A DNA stretch of 64,000 nt, taken from NCBI RefSeq assembly GCF_900101025.1, contig NZ_FMUH01000006.1, forward strand, positions 62,001-126,000, in the 5' to 3' direction. The DNA is from Klenkia marina. GTDB taxonomy: Bacteria; Actinomycetota; Actinomycetes; Mycobacteriales; Geodermatophilaceae. Under the pieces are notes generated by a model that saw only the letters and a program-made list of their open reading frames with translations, was not told the DNA's origin and ran no database searches. A program made the position numbers and the translations under genes. Shown piece by piece: positions 50,866 through 59,860 of this stretch (position 1 is the first letter of the stretch; the number at the start of each line of letters is the position of its first letter).

Positions 50866-51887
50866 GCTGGCGCGCCACCCCGTGCCGGCGGGGCGGTCGA
50901 GCCGCGCAGCACGAGGGCGGGGGCGACCCGCTCGGCGACCGGTGCGGGCGCCACGGTGCCCGCGAGCTGGGCGAGCAGGAGGTCGGCGGCCCGCTCGGCC
51001 AGCACGGCGGCCCGGTTGTCGACGACGGTCACCGGCGGGGACCACCACTCCCAGAACGGTTCGTCCTCGGTGCACACCAGCGACAGCTCGCGCGGGACGT
51101 CGACCGCGCGGCCGCTGAGCACGGCGAGCACCCCGAAGGAGGCCTCGTGGTTGCTCACCAGCAGGGCGGTCGGCGGGTCGGGCAGGTCGAGCAGCTCGGC
51201 GGCGGCCTCGTTGCCGAACCGGGCGCGGAAGGGGCCGCGCCGCACGAGCGAGCCGGCCACCGGTACGCCCGCCGCGGCCATCGCGGCGGTGAACCCCTCG
51301 TGGTGCAGCCGCCCCGAGGTGACCTCGGGCGGGGCGCCCACCACGCCGATGCGGGTGTGCCCGAGGTCGAGCAGGTGCTCGGTGGCCAGCCGGGCCGCGG
51401 TCACGTAGTCGCTCATCACCGAGGGCGCCCGGGCGCCGGCCACCTCGCGGTTCATGAGGACGACGGCCCGGCCCTCGGCCACCAGCGCGTTGACCAGCCG
51501 GCCGTTGGCCCCCGAGCCCGCGACCACCACGCCGTCGAGCCCGTGCGCCCGCACGGTGTCCAGGAACGCGGCCTCGCGCGCCGGGTCGCCGCCGGTCGTG
51601 CAGACGAGCACCTGCTGGCCGTGCTCGGCCGCCCGGGCCTGCAGGGTCTCGGCGATGGCGTGGAAGGTCGCCGTGCGCAGGTTGGTCACCACCAGGCCGA
51701 TCAGCCCCGAGCGCCGGGTGCGCAGGGCGGTGGCCATGCGGTTGGGGTGGTAGTCCAACGCCGCGGCCGCGGCCTCGACGCGCTGCCGGGTGGTGGGGTC
51801 GACCGCGGGGTGGCCGGTCAGCGCCCGGCTGGCGGTGCTGGTGCTCACCCCGGCGCGGCGGGCCACGGTCGTGAGGGTGGTGGGCAT
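50805..51887 (-). CDS. LacI-family transcription regulator
   Basis: 360 residues. The N-terminal helix-turn-helix and hinge are canonical: TLTTVARRAGVSTSTASRALTGHP, then RVEAAAAALDYHPNRMATALRT. The periplasmic-binding-like effector domain follows (SGLIGLVVTNL, GHTRIGVVGAPP, and a C-terminal ELSLVCTEDEPFWEWWSPPVTVV). It probably responds to a sugar. No sugar transporter is adjacent; the GH15-SDR operon 1.3 kb away is a possible but unproven target. The C-terminal ~20 residues are Arg/Thr-rich and overlap the convergent small LppU-like gene by 61 bp. Confidence 0.9.
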   Translation of the reverse strand: MPTTLTTVARRAGVSTSTASRALTGHPAVDPTTRQRVEAAAAALDYHPNRMATALRTRRSGLIGLVVTNLRTATFHAIAETLQARAAEHGQQVLVCTTGGDPAREAAFLDTVRAHGLDGVVVAGSGANGRLVNALVAEGRAVVLMNREVAGARAPSVMSDYVTAARLATEHLLDLGHTRIGVVGAPPEVTSGRLHHEGFTAAMAAAGVPVAGSLVRRGPFRARFGNEAAAELLDLPDPPTALLVSNHEASFGVLAVLSGRAVDVPRELSLVCTEDEPFWEWWSPPVTVVDNRAAVLAERAADLLLAQLAGTVAPAPVAERVAPALVLRGSTAPPARGGAPAQAATRQSTRDGSRDRPPSE

Positions 51888-52016
51888 CGGTCCCCGTTCT
51901 ACCGGCCGGTGGTGCGGGAGGCCACGGGACCGGACCGTCCGCAACCCCGTCCTGTCGGTGGGCCGCCCTACCGTGACCCCCGTCCCCGGTGGTCGGGGCG
52001 GGCCAGGAGGTGGCGG

Positions 52017-55000
52017 GTGTACGCGTCCGACGACGGGCTGGTGGTCAGCGCCGGCGACCTCACCGGTTTCCTGTCCTGCGAGCACCTGACCCGGCTCTCG
52101 CTCGAGGTCACCCGGGGCGAGCGCGCCAAGCCGGCCTCGACCGACCCGATGACCGCGCTGCTGGCCGACCACGGCATCGCGCACGAGGCCCGGCACGTGC
52201 AGCGGCTGCGCGACCGCGGGCTCACCGTCTTCGAGGTCGCCCAACCGGGTCCGGGCCGCGACGCGGCGGCCCTGCACCGGGCCCAGGCCGAGACCGTGGC
52301 GGCCATGCGGGCCGGGGCCGACGTCGTCTACCAGGCCACCTTCTACGGCACCCGGGCCGCGGGCGTCGTCTGGCGCGGGCACGCCGACTTCCTGCTCAAG
52401 CGCACCGACCGGTCCAGCGACCTCGGCCCGTGGGCCTACGACGTCGCCGACACCAAGCTCGCCCGCCGCATCAAGGTGCCGGCCATCCTGCAGATGGCCC
52501 TCTACGGGCGGCTGCTCACCGACCTGCAGGGCGCCCCGCCCGAGCTGCTCACCGTGGTGACCGGTGACCAGCAGGAGCTGGTGTTCCGGTACTCCGACGC
52601 CGAGGCCTACGCCCGCACCGCCGAGCAGCGCTTCCTGGCCCGGCTCGCCGACGGGCAGCTGGCAGCGCCCTACCCCAATGCGCACTGCGGCGTCTGCCCG
52701 TGGCGCGAGACGTGCGCGGCCCGCTGGAAGGCCGAGGACCACCTGTCGCAGGTGGCCTTCCTGCGCCGCGACCACGCGGTCGCGCTCACCGCGGCCGGGG
52801 TCGGCACCCTCACCGAGCTGGCCGGGCGCACCACCGACGAGCTGCCGGACACGATCGGGCGCACCTCGCGCGAGCGCATCACCCGCCAGGCGGCGCTGCA
52901 GCGGTCCGAGCAGCTCACCGGCCGGCCCTCCTACGCCTTCCTGCCCCGGGTGCCCGGGCGCGGCTTCGAGCTGCTGCCGCCGCCCAGCCGCGGCGACGTC
53001 TTCTTCGACATCGAGGGCGACCCGTTCACCGGTGACCACGGGCTGGAGTACCTGTGGGGTGTGCTCGACCGGGCGGGGGAGTACCGGTCGTTCTGGGGCC
53101 TGGACGTCGATGACGAGCGGCAGGGGTTCGAGCAGCTGGTCGACCACCTGGTCGCGGTGCTGGCCGCCGACCCCGACGCGCACGTCTACCACTACGCGCC
53201 CTACGAGCCGGCCCGGTTGAAGGCGCTGTCGGCCCGGTACGGCACGCGGCAGGCCGAGGTCGACCGGCTGCTGCGCGGTGACGCCCTGGTCGACCTCTAC
53301 GCCGTGGTGCGGCAGGGCCTGCAGATCAGCAAGGCCTCCTACTCGATCAAGAAGCTCGAGGACTTCTACCGCGGGCACACCCGGCCCGCAGGCGAGGCCG
53401 TGTCCGACGCCGGGGCCAGCATCATCGCCTTCGAGCAGTGGCAGCAGACCGGTGAGCAGCGGCTCCTCGACGAGATCGAGGCCTACAACCGCGACGACTG
53501 CGTCTCCACCCTCCAGCTGCTCGACTGGCTCGAGCAGCGGCGCACCGAGCTGGTGGCCTCGGGGGTGCCGCTGGGGCGCCCGGACGACGCCGACCCCGAC
53601 CCCAGCCCGCGCGCGGTGGCCGCCGAGACCGCCCGGGCCGACCTCGAGCGGCGGCTGCTGGCCGGGGTCCCCGAGCGCGCCGCCGGGCGGTCCCCGGACC
53701 AGCAGGCCGTGTGGTTGCTCGCCCAGCAGCTGGGCTGGCACGCCCGCGAGGCGCGCTCCGAGTGGTGGGAGTTCTTCCGGGTGCGGGCGCTGACCCCGCC
53801 CGAGCTCGAGCGCGAGACGTCGGCGCTGGGGCCGCTCGAGGAGCCGGTGGTGCTCGGTGTCTCCGACGGCCGGGTGCACGTGGCGCACCGGTTCCCGCCC
53901 CAGGAGACCAAGCTGGCCCCCGGCGCCCGGGTCGAGCAGGTGCCACCGGGTGCCGACGGGCGCACCGTCACCGCCGAGGTGGTCGCCGTCGACGGCGCCA
54001 CCGGCGAGCTGGTCCTCTCCCGTCCCGCCGGCCGGGTCGCCGACCACGCCCAGGGCCTGGTGCCCCCCGGTCCGCTGGAGGCCCGCAACCAGCAGGCAGC
54101 GCTGCTGCAGCTGGGCGCGGCGGTCGCCGACGGCGGCCTCGACGGCCCCGACGTGCGCACCGCGGCCGTCGACCTGCTCGCCCGGCGCGCGCCGCGGGTG
54201 CGCCCGGGCACCCCGCTGGTCGTGCCGGGTGAGGACGCGTCGGCGCGCACCCGGCGGCTGGTCGCCGCCCTCGACGGCGGGGTGCTGGCGGTGCAGGGGC
54301 CACCCGGGGCCGGCAAGACCCACGCGGGTGCCCGGGCCGTGCTCGACCTGGTGCGCGCCGGGCGCACCGTGGCCATCACCGCCACCAGCCACAAGGTCGT
54401 CGGCAACCTGCTCGACGCCGTGCTGCGGGCCGCCCGCGAGGCCGGGGTGCCGGTGCGGGCCCTGCAGAAGGCGTCGACCGCCCAGCGCTGCAGCTCGCCC
54501 GAGGTCGAGTGCACCGACGACAACGGCACCGTCGTCGACCGGCTCGACGCCGGGGACGTCGACGTCGTCGCCGGCACGCCCTGGCTGTTCACCCGCCCCG
54601 AGCTGGCCGGTCGGCTGGGCGTGCTGGTGGTCGACGAGGCCGGCCAGCTGTCCCTCGCCGACACGCTCGCGGTCTCGCGCTGCGCCACCGACCTCGTGCT
54701 GCTCGGGGACCCGCAGCAGCTGCGCCAGCCCGGGCGCGGCATCCACCCCGAGGGCGCCGACGTCTCGGCGCTGCAGCACGTGCTGGGCGGCGACGACGTC
54801 CTGCCCGCCGAGCGCGGCGTCTTCCTCGACCGGTCCTGGCGCATGGCGCCGGCCCTGTGCCACGTCGTGTCGGAGCTGTCCTACGAGGGCCAGCTGCAGT
54901 CGGCGCCGGCCACGGCGGGCAACGCCCTCGACGTGCCGGACCGGTGGGCCGCCCCGGCCGGCGTGGGGTGGGTTCCCGTCGTGCACGAGGGCAACGGCTC

Positions 55001-55598
55001 GGCGTCGGGGGAGGAAGCCGCCGTGGTGGTCGAGCTCGTCGGTGACCTGCTCGGGAGGCTCTGGCGCGACCCGTCCGGCGAGCGGGTCGTCACCGAGGCC
55101 GACGTCCTGGTGGTCACGCCGTACAACGCGCAGGTCAACCGCATCCGCTCGGCGCTGGCCGCGGCCGGGCACGCCGGTGTCGAGGTGGGCACGGTCGACA
55201 AGTTCCAGGGCCGGGAGGCAGCCGTGTCGGTCTTCAGCCTGGCCGCCTCCAGCGGTGCGCACGTGCCGCGCAGGCTCGACTTCCTGCTCGACCGGCACCG
55301 GCTCAACGTGGCGCTGTCCCGGGCGAAGACGGTGGCCTACCTGGTCGGCAGCCCGGCGCTGCTCACCTCGCCGGTGCACACCCCGGAACAGCTGCGTCTG
55401 GTCAACGGCCTCTGTCGGCTCGTCGAGCACGCCACCCTCCGCGACGCTGCGCACATCAGCGGGTCTCCTGGGGCGCATGTGACCACGCAGGGTCACGAAT
55501 TGGACACGGGCATGGTGCATCGACCAGGTGCTCCGATACGGTCTCGTCACGGTTCCCCGATCCACGGTGAGCCGCAGCAGGAGGTGGGCCCGCGATGA
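52017..55598 (+). CDS. TM0106-family RecB-like nuclease fused to RNase H-like domain and Dna2/Upf1-type helicase
   Basis: 1193 residues. Residues ~1-230 form a PD-(D/E)XK RecB/Cas4-like nuclease, with GHADFLLKR, YDVADTKLAR and the iron-sulfur cysteine cluster HCGVCPWRETC. Residues ~320-500 are an RNase H-like exonuclease domain (DVFFDIEGDPF at the start, YNRDDCVSTLQLLDWLE at the end). The rest is a superfamily 1B helicase: Walker A GPPGAGKT, Walker B VLVVDEAGQ, GDPQQL, DRSWRM, VVTPYNAQVN, DKFQGREA and LNVALSRAK. Together they suggest coupled unwinding and degradation of DNA or RNA-DNA. An AGGAGG site 6 bases before the GTG fixes the start. The last codons overlap a 59-residue gene in an ATGA junction. 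Confidence 0.92.
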   Translation: MYASDDGLVVSAGDLTGFLSCEHLTRLSLEVTRGERAKPASTDPMTALLADHGIAHEARHVQRLRDRGLTVFEVAQPGPGRDAAALHRAQAETVAAMRAGADVVYQATFYGTRAAGVVWRGHADFLLKRTDRSSDLGPWAYDVADTKLARRIKVPAILQMALYGRLLTDLQGAPPELLTVVTGDQQELVFRYSDAEAYARTAEQRFLARLADGQLAAPYPNAHCGVCPWRETCAARWKAEDHLSQVAFLRRDHAVALTAAGVGTLTELAGRTTDELPDTIGRTSRERITRQAALQRSEQLTGRPSYAFLPRVPGRGFELLPPPSRGDVFFDIEGDPFTGDHGLEYLWGVLDRAGEYRSFWGLDVDDERQGFEQLVDHLVAVLAADPDAHVYHYAPYEPARLKALSARYGTRQAEVDRLLRGDALVDLYAVVRQGLQISKASYSIKKLEDFYRGHTRPAGEAVSDAGASIIAFEQWQQTGEQRLLDEIEAYNRDDCVSTLQLLDWLEQRRTELVASGVPLGRPDDADPDPSPRAVAAETARADLERRLLAGVPERAAGRSPDQQAVWLLAQQLGWHAREARSEWWEFFRVRALTPPELERETSALGPLEEPVVLGVSDGRVHVAHRFPPQETKLAPGARVEQVPPGADGRTVTAEVVAVDGATGELVLSRPAGRVADHAQGLVPPGPLEARNQQAALLQLGAAVADGGLDGPDVRTAAVDLLARRAPRVRPGTPLVVPGEDASARTRRLVAALDGGVLAVQGPPGAGKTHAGARAVLDLVRAGRTVAITATSHKVVGNLLDAVLRAAREAGVPVRALQKASTAQRCSSPEVECTDDNGTVVDRLDAGDVDVVAGTPWLFTRPELAGRLGVLVVDEAGQLSLADTLAVSRCATDLVLLGDPQQLRQPGRGIHPEGADVSALQHVLGGDDVLPAERGVFLDRSWRMAPALCHVVSELSYEGQLQSAPATAGNALDVPDRWAAPAGVGWVPVVHEGNGSASGEEAAVVVELVGDLLGRLWRDPSGERVVTEADVLVVTPYNAQVNRIRSALAAAGHAGVEVGTVDKFQGREAAVSVFSLAASSGAHVPRRLDFLLDRHRLNVALSRAKTVAYLVGSPALLTSPVHTPEQLRLVNGLCRLVEHATLRDAAHISGSPGAHVTTQGHELDTGMVHRPGAPIRSRHGSPIHGEPQQEVGPR

Positions 55599-55774
55599 CG
55601 ACCCCGTTCGAGCCGGCATCCGTGGTCGCCGCCCGGCAGCTCGCGACCGAGGCCCACGAAGCCCACCGCAGCCCGACGCTGCTGCGCACCCGCGCCGGCG
55701 CCCGACGGGTCGCCGTCGCCCGCGCCCGCCGCGACGCCGCCGCGGGGTGGACCGAGGTCCCCGTCGCCGGCTGA
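55595..55774 (+). CDS. Small protein translationally coupled to the nuclease-helicase, 59 residues
   Basis: The protein starts MTTPFEPASVVAARQLATEA and has an Arg/Ala-rich middle (RTRAGARRVAVARARRDAAA), then GWTEVPVAG. The ATG overlaps the stop codon of the 1193-residue nuclease-helicase, and AGGAGG lies 11 bases upstream inside that gene. Codon bias fits. A basic helical protein of this size could bind nucleic acid or the helicase; no family is recognised. The next ~290 bases contain no gene I can support, only GC-rich repeats of the CCGGCC type and the iron box. Confidence 0.6.
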   Translation: MTTPFEPASVVAARQLATEAHEAHRSPTLLRTRAGARRVAVARARRDAAAGWTEVPVAG

Positions 55775-56021
55775 CGCGCTCGGCGCCCACCTCGTCGTGG
55801 GGCGAGCGGGCCCGTGGCCGACCCGGGGGCACGGGGTCGACCACGGGGTGGTGGTCGGCGACCGGGGAGAGACCTCCGGCCACCGACCACGAGCCCCCCA
55901 CAGAGGCCCGGCCACCGGCCCCGTGGCCCGGTGGCTTCCCGGGGTTCGGCGCGGTCGCCGCGGTCGGTTCACACCTGTGGCGCAGCCCACCCGCCAGGAC
56001 CGGTCGGTTCCGTAGGACCCG

Positions 56022-56040
56022 TTAGGTTAGGGTGGCCTCA
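56022..56040 (+). promoter_or_regulatory. IdeR/DtxR-type iron box
   Basis: TTAGGTTAGGGTGGCCTCA matches the 19-bp consensus TTAGGTTAGGCTAACCTAA at 15 of 19 positions, with the left half perfect. It lies 27 bases before the siderophore-interacting protein gene and contains a TAGGTT that could be the -10 element, so binding of Fe2+-loaded repressor would block transcription. Confidence 0.82.
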
Positions 56041-56067
56041 CTTCGTCACCACGACCCGGGAGCGCGC

Positions 56068-57021
56068 ATGAGCACGGCCACCGACACGCTGCAGCCGGTC
56101 TACCGGTTCTTCCGGGCCACCCTGGTGCGCAGCGAACGCCTCTCGCCCAGCTTCCTGCGGCTCACCTTCACCGGCCCCGACCTCGACACCTTCGGGTACG
56201 GCGGTGCCGACCAGCGGTTCAAGCTGCTCATCGCCCAGGACGGCTGCCCCGTCGAGGACCTGCTCGCCATCAGCGGACCCGATTGGTACGCGGAGTGGTG
56301 CGCCCTGCCGGCCGAGACGCGTCCGGACATGCGCACCTACACCGTGCGCGCCTTCCGGCCCGAGGTCGCCGAGCTCGACGTCGACGTGGTGCTGCACGGC
56401 ATCGGCCCCGACGGCACCGTGGGCACCGACGCCGGCCCCGCCGCCGCCTGGGCCGCCCGGGCGGTGCCCGGGGACGAGCTCGTGCTGCTGGGCCCCGACC
56501 GGCCCGGCAGCGGGCGCATGTGGGGCGTCGAGTGGGCCCCACCCGCCGAGGCCGACACCCTGTTCCTGGCCGGTGACGAGACCGCTGTCCCGGCGATCGC
56601 GGCGATCGTCGAGGCCCTGCCCGACGACCGGCGCGTGGTCGCCGTCCTCGAGGTGCCCGAGGCCGCGGACTTCCTGTCGCTGCGGCTGCCGGCCGGGGCC
56701 GACGTGCGGTGGCTGGCCCGCGGCGCCCACCCGCGCGGAGAGCTGATGGAGGCGGCCGTGCACGCGGCGCTGCGCGAGCTGGGCATCGCCCGCGACGTCC
56801 CCGGCGTCGACCCCGAAGCCACCGACCCCACCAACGACGGCGACGAGATCCTCTGGGAGGTGCCCGAGGCCGGGGCGCACACGAGCTGCTACGCCTGGCT
56901 GGCCGGGGAGGCCGCGGTCGTGAAGGGGCTGCGCCGGCGTCTGGTGCGCGACCTGGGCGTCGACCGCGGTGCGGTGGCGTTCATGGGCTACTGGCGCACC
57001 GGGGCCCGGGCCCTGGGGTGA
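56068..57021 (+). CDS. Siderophore-interacting protein (FAD-dependent ferric reductase)
   Basis: 317 residues. The N-terminal FAD-binding barrel has RLTFTGPDLDTFGYGGADQRFKLL and MRTYTVRAFRP (R-x-Y-T/S flavin motif near residue 92). The C-terminal reductase-like half has LFLAGDETAVPAIAAIVEALP, WLARGAHPRGE and AWLAGEAAVVKGLRRRLVRDLG, then FMGYWR, all typical of the SIP/ViuB family. These cytoplasmic enzymes release iron from ferric siderophores by reduction. The iron box upstream supports control by iron. The stop overlaps the GTG of the following gene (GTGA), so they form one operon. No siderophore biosynthesis or transporter gene is in the window. Confidence 0.92.
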   Translation: MSTATDTLQPVYRFFRATLVRSERLSPSFLRLTFTGPDLDTFGYGGADQRFKLLIAQDGCPVEDLLAISGPDWYAEWCALPAETRPDMRTYTVRAFRPEVAELDVDVVLHGIGPDGTVGTDAGPAAAWAARAVPGDELVLLGPDRPGSGRMWGVEWAPPAEADTLFLAGDETAVPAIAAIVEALPDDRRVVAVLEVPEAADFLSLRLPAGADVRWLARGAHPRGELMEAAVHAALRELGIARDVPGVDPEATDPTNDGDEILWEVPEAGAHTSCYAWLAGEAAVVKGLRRRLVRDLGVDRGAVAFMGYWRTGARALG

Positions 57022-57350
57022 CGCTGCTGGTCGACGTCGCCAACGTGGTGGGCTCGCGCCCCGACGGGTGGTGGCGCGACCGCGCCGGGGCGACGTCCCG
57101 GTTGCTGGTGCGGTTGGCGACCCTGGACGACGACGTCGTGGCGGTGGTCGAGGGCCGGGCGCGCGACGTGCCCGAGGTGCCCGGTGTCCGGCTGGTGCGG
57201 GCGACCGGCAGCGGGGACGACGCGCTGGTCGCCGTCCTGCCGTCGCTGGGGGAGCCGGTCGTGGTGGTGACCGCCGACCGCGGGCTGCGCGAGCGGCTGC
57301 CGGCCGGGACCGCCGTGCACGGCCCCGGCTGGCTGCTCGACCGGCTCTGA
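57018..57350 (+). CDS. NYN/PIN-like domain protein, 110 residues
   Basis: The sequence opens LLVDVANVVGSRPDGWWRDRAGA, has an acidic mid-motif (RATGSGDDALVAV) and ends VVVTADRGLRERLPAGTAVHGPGWLLDRL. Asp residues at the ends of strands in this order suit the NYN/PIN-like nuclease fold, in which they bind Mg2+. Similar proteins are sometimes labelled NTP pyrophosphohydrolases. The GTG lies on the stop codon of the siderophore-interacting gene, so it is iron-controlled if that operon is. The reason for this coupling is not clear. Confidence 0.68.
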   Translation: MTLLVDVANVVGSRPDGWWRDRAGATSRLLVRLATLDDDVVAVVEGRARDVPEVPGVRLVRATGSGDDALVAVLPSLGEPVVVVTADRGLRERLPAGTAVHGPGWLLDRL

Positions 57351-57356
57351 CCCGCC

Positions 57357-58301
57357 TCAGACGGGGGTCAGCACCGGGCGGGGGCGCTTGCGGCCGGGCA
57401 GCGTCGCGGCGAGGGCCAGGGCGACGGCGACGCCGTCCTCGATGAGGGCGGCCTGCCAGTCCGGCACCCGCTTCGCCGCCCAGCGGCGCCAGCCGATCCC
57501 GCCCCACGAGCCGGCGCCGGCGCCCAGCAGCCCGGCGAGGACCGGGACCACCGCGTTGGCGTTCTCGCGGGTGGACAGCGCGGCCGCGCCGCCCGCGGCC
57601 GAGGCGAATCGCAGCGGCAGACCGGGGGTGTCGGTGCGGGCGGGGGTATTCTCCAGCTTGTCGCCGTAGAGCTCGGCGCCGACCGCGCCCAGTGCGCCGA
57701 GCTTGCTGACCGCGCCGCGGTCGGGGCTGGTGAGCGTCGGTGCGGCCAGGCCCAGCGAGCTGCGGGCGCCGGTCGCGGCCCCGAGCAGCAGGGACCGGAC
57801 GGTGAGCCCGCCGGAGGCCTTGCGGCGGGGCTTCTCGGCCGGGGTGGGGATGGCCTCGATGACCGCCTGCACGGCGGCGCCGTAGGCCAGGTGCGGGACG
57901 GCGTCGGAGATCCAGTCCTTGCTCGACCAGTCGCGGGGGTCGCTGACGCCGAGCGCGGTCGTCGTCCCGTCGGTCAGCGCCATCGCGGCGGCACCGGTCG
58001 CGAGCGCGCCGACCGACGTGGGCAGCCGGACGCCGGCCGTGCGCACCACGCTGGCCAGCACGCCGACGGCGACGCCGTTCGCGATGCCCGACAGCGCGCC
58101 CAGGGCGGTGCGGCGGTTGTCGCGCTCGCCCTTCTTCCCCGGGACCTTCTGACCGGCGACGTCGGCGAGGGCGTCGATGGTCTGCTCGGGGGTGCTGCTG
58201 GCGTCGCGGCCGCGCACCGCCATGTCGAGGTAGGTGACGGCGTTGAGGACGGTGGTGCCGGCCGCGCCCGCGGCCAGCCCCCGTGTGAAGGACCCGGTCA
58301 T
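57357..58301 (-). CDS. Membrane protein of unknown function, C-terminal half DUF4126-like
   Basis: 314 residues, with glycine-rich hydrophobic segments throughout. The N-terminal half (GLAAGAAGTTVLNAVTYLDMAVRGRDASS, then ALGALSGIANGVAVGVLASVV) has short membrane or membrane-associated helices. The C-terminal half (LLLGAATGARSSLGLAAPTL, VGAELYGDKLENTP, PVLAGLLGAGAGSWGGIGWRRW) resembles DUF4126. A KKGERDN and a PAEKPRRKA segment are hydrophilic linkers. Function unknown. The ATG start is clear. It is convergent with the NYN-like gene, 6 bp away. Confidence 0.75.
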   Translation of the reverse strand: MTGSFTRGLAAGAAGTTVLNAVTYLDMAVRGRDASSTPEQTIDALADVAGQKVPGKKGERDNRRTALGALSGIANGVAVGVLASVVRTAGVRLPTSVGALATGAAAMALTDGTTTALGVSDPRDWSSKDWISDAVPHLAYGAAVQAVIEAIPTPAEKPRRKASGGLTVRSLLLGAATGARSSLGLAAPTLTSPDRGAVSKLGALGAVGAELYGDKLENTPARTDTPGLPLRFASAAGGAAALSTRENANAVVPVLAGLLGAGAGSWGGIGWRRWAAKRVPDWQAALIEDGVAVALALAATLPGRKRPRPVLTPV

Positions 58302-58490
58302 GGGCCGACCCTGCGGCCTGGATCCGTCGTCGGCAATTCGGTGTGGTGGCTCACGTGCGGACCATCACGGCCCCGACCTGCGCGTTTCGCAGGACACGGC
58401 CAGGTTCGGCTGGCACCGTGGAGACCTGCGCCCGAGGTCGTGTGCCCATCCCCGCCACCCGCGCCCCACTCTTCTCTGCGAGGTCCTGCC

Positions 58491-59777
58491 GTGTCCGCAC
58501 CCTTCTTCCTGCGTGCCCGCGAACCCGTCGGCCGGCTCGTCCGGCGTGCCCCCGAGCCGTCGCTGGGCCGGCTGCGCGCCGCCGTCGCGGCGCTGTTCGC
58601 CCTCGACGGCTTCGTGTTCGGCACCTGGGCCGCCCGCGTGCCCGACGTCAGCGCCCAGGTCGGCGCCGGCCACACCGCCCTCGGCGCCGCGCTGCTCTGC
58701 CTCTCGCTGGGCGCGCTGGCCTGCATGCAGCTCACCGGTGCGCTCGCGGCCCGGCTGGGGCCCGGCCTGGTCGCGTCGGTGGCCGCCGTCGGCGTCTGCG
58801 CGACGGCGGTGCTGCCCGGGCTCGCGACGTCGGTGCCGGCCCTGTGCGCGGCGCTGCTCGCCTTCGGGGCGGCCACGGGCATGGTGAACGTGGCAGCCAA
58901 CAGCGTCGGGGTGCAGGTGGAGGCGCGCGCCGGACGGCCCATCCTGTCCGGCCTGCACGCCGCGTTCAGCTTCGGCGGCCTGGGTGGTGCGCTGCTCGGC
59001 GGTCTCGTGGCGGGGTCGCTCGACGTCCCGACGCACCTGGTGGTGGTCGCCGGCGCCGGGCTGCTGCTCACCGCTGCGCTCGTGCCGGTGCTGGTCGGGG
59101 CCGACGCGTCGACCCGTGCGGTGCTGGCGCCCACCCTGCGGGTCGAGCCGCGCCGCCGTCCGACCGCGGTGCTCGTGGTGCTCGGCTGCATCGCCGGCGC
59201 CACGGCCTACGGCGAGGGCGCGCTCACCGACTGGGGCGCACTGCACCTGCGCGAGGACCTCGGCGCCGCCTCCGGGCTGGCGGCGGCCGGGTACGCCGGG
59301 TTCGCGCTGACGATGGCGTGCGGGCGGCTGGCCGGGGGGTACCTGGTGGCCCGGCTGGGGGAGCGGCGACTGCTCATCGGCGGCACCGCACTCGCCGCGC
59401 TCGGTGCGCTGCTCGCGGTGACGACGACCTCGGTGCCGGTGGCGCTGCTCGGCTTCGGCGTCGTGGGGCTGGGACTGGCCAACGTGTTCCCGCTGGCCAT
59501 CGCCCGGGCCGGCGCGCTGGGCGGCTCGACGGGCATCGCGCTGTCGACGACGGTGGGGTACACCGGCCTGCTGGGCGGTCCGCCGGCGATCGGGTTCCTG
59601 GCCTCGCACGCCGGGCTGCCGGTCGCGCTGGGCACGGTGGCGCTGCTCGCCGTCGTGGCCGCGGTGCTCGTCGCCCTGGTGGACGGCGACCGGGTGCGGC
59701 TGCCCGCCGTCCCGGCGCTGGACCTGGCGCCCGTGCACCGCGCCGCCGGCGACCTCCGCATCCTTGCCGTCGCCTGA
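58491..59777 (+). CDS. MFS transporter
   Basis: 428 residues with twelve predicted membrane helices. Markers include ALDGFVFGTWAARVPD in helix 1, SLGALACMQLTGALAARLG between helices 2 and 3 and the second-half GRLAGGYLVARLGERR, the repeated MFS cytoplasmic-loop motif. Similar proteins are fucose-permease-like or drug transporters; the substrate is not evident. The GTG start has GAGGT about 8 bases upstream. A 190-base divergent gap to the previous gene holds no other coding frame; an operator could lie there but I see no clear palindrome. Confidence 0.88.
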   Translation: MSAPFFLRAREPVGRLVRRAPEPSLGRLRAAVAALFALDGFVFGTWAARVPDVSAQVGAGHTALGAALLCLSLGALACMQLTGALAARLGPGLVASVAAVGVCATAVLPGLATSVPALCAALLAFGAATGMVNVAANSVGVQVEARAGRPILSGLHAAFSFGGLGGALLGGLVAGSLDVPTHLVVVAGAGLLLTAALVPVLVGADASTRAVLAPTLRVEPRRRPTAVLVVLGCIAGATAYGEGALTDWGALHLREDLGAASGLAAAGYAGFALTMACGRLAGGYLVARLGERRLLIGGTALAALGALLAVTTTSVPVALLGFGVVGLGLANVFPLAIARAGALGGSTGIALSTTVGYTGLLGGPPAIGFLASHAGLPVALGTVALLAVVAAVLVALVDGDRVRLPAVPALDLAPVHRAAGDLRILAVA

Positions 59778-59860
59778 GGCCCGCCGCTGCGGGGTCGGCC
59801 TCGGGTCGTGGTCGAGACCGGGGACGTGACGGGCGCAGCTCAGCGGGCCAGGATGCGGGG

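Noticed and set aside
51890-55901. A minus-strand extension of the LacI gene across the nuclease-helicase gene
   Set aside because: The extension has no domain, whereas the plus-strand nuclease-helicase has all motifs. The LacI start is set by its helix-turn-helix.
55774-56021. Short plus-strand frames in the gap before the iron box
   Set aside because: Pro/Arg/Gly strings with no ribosome site or conserved feature; treated as non-coding.
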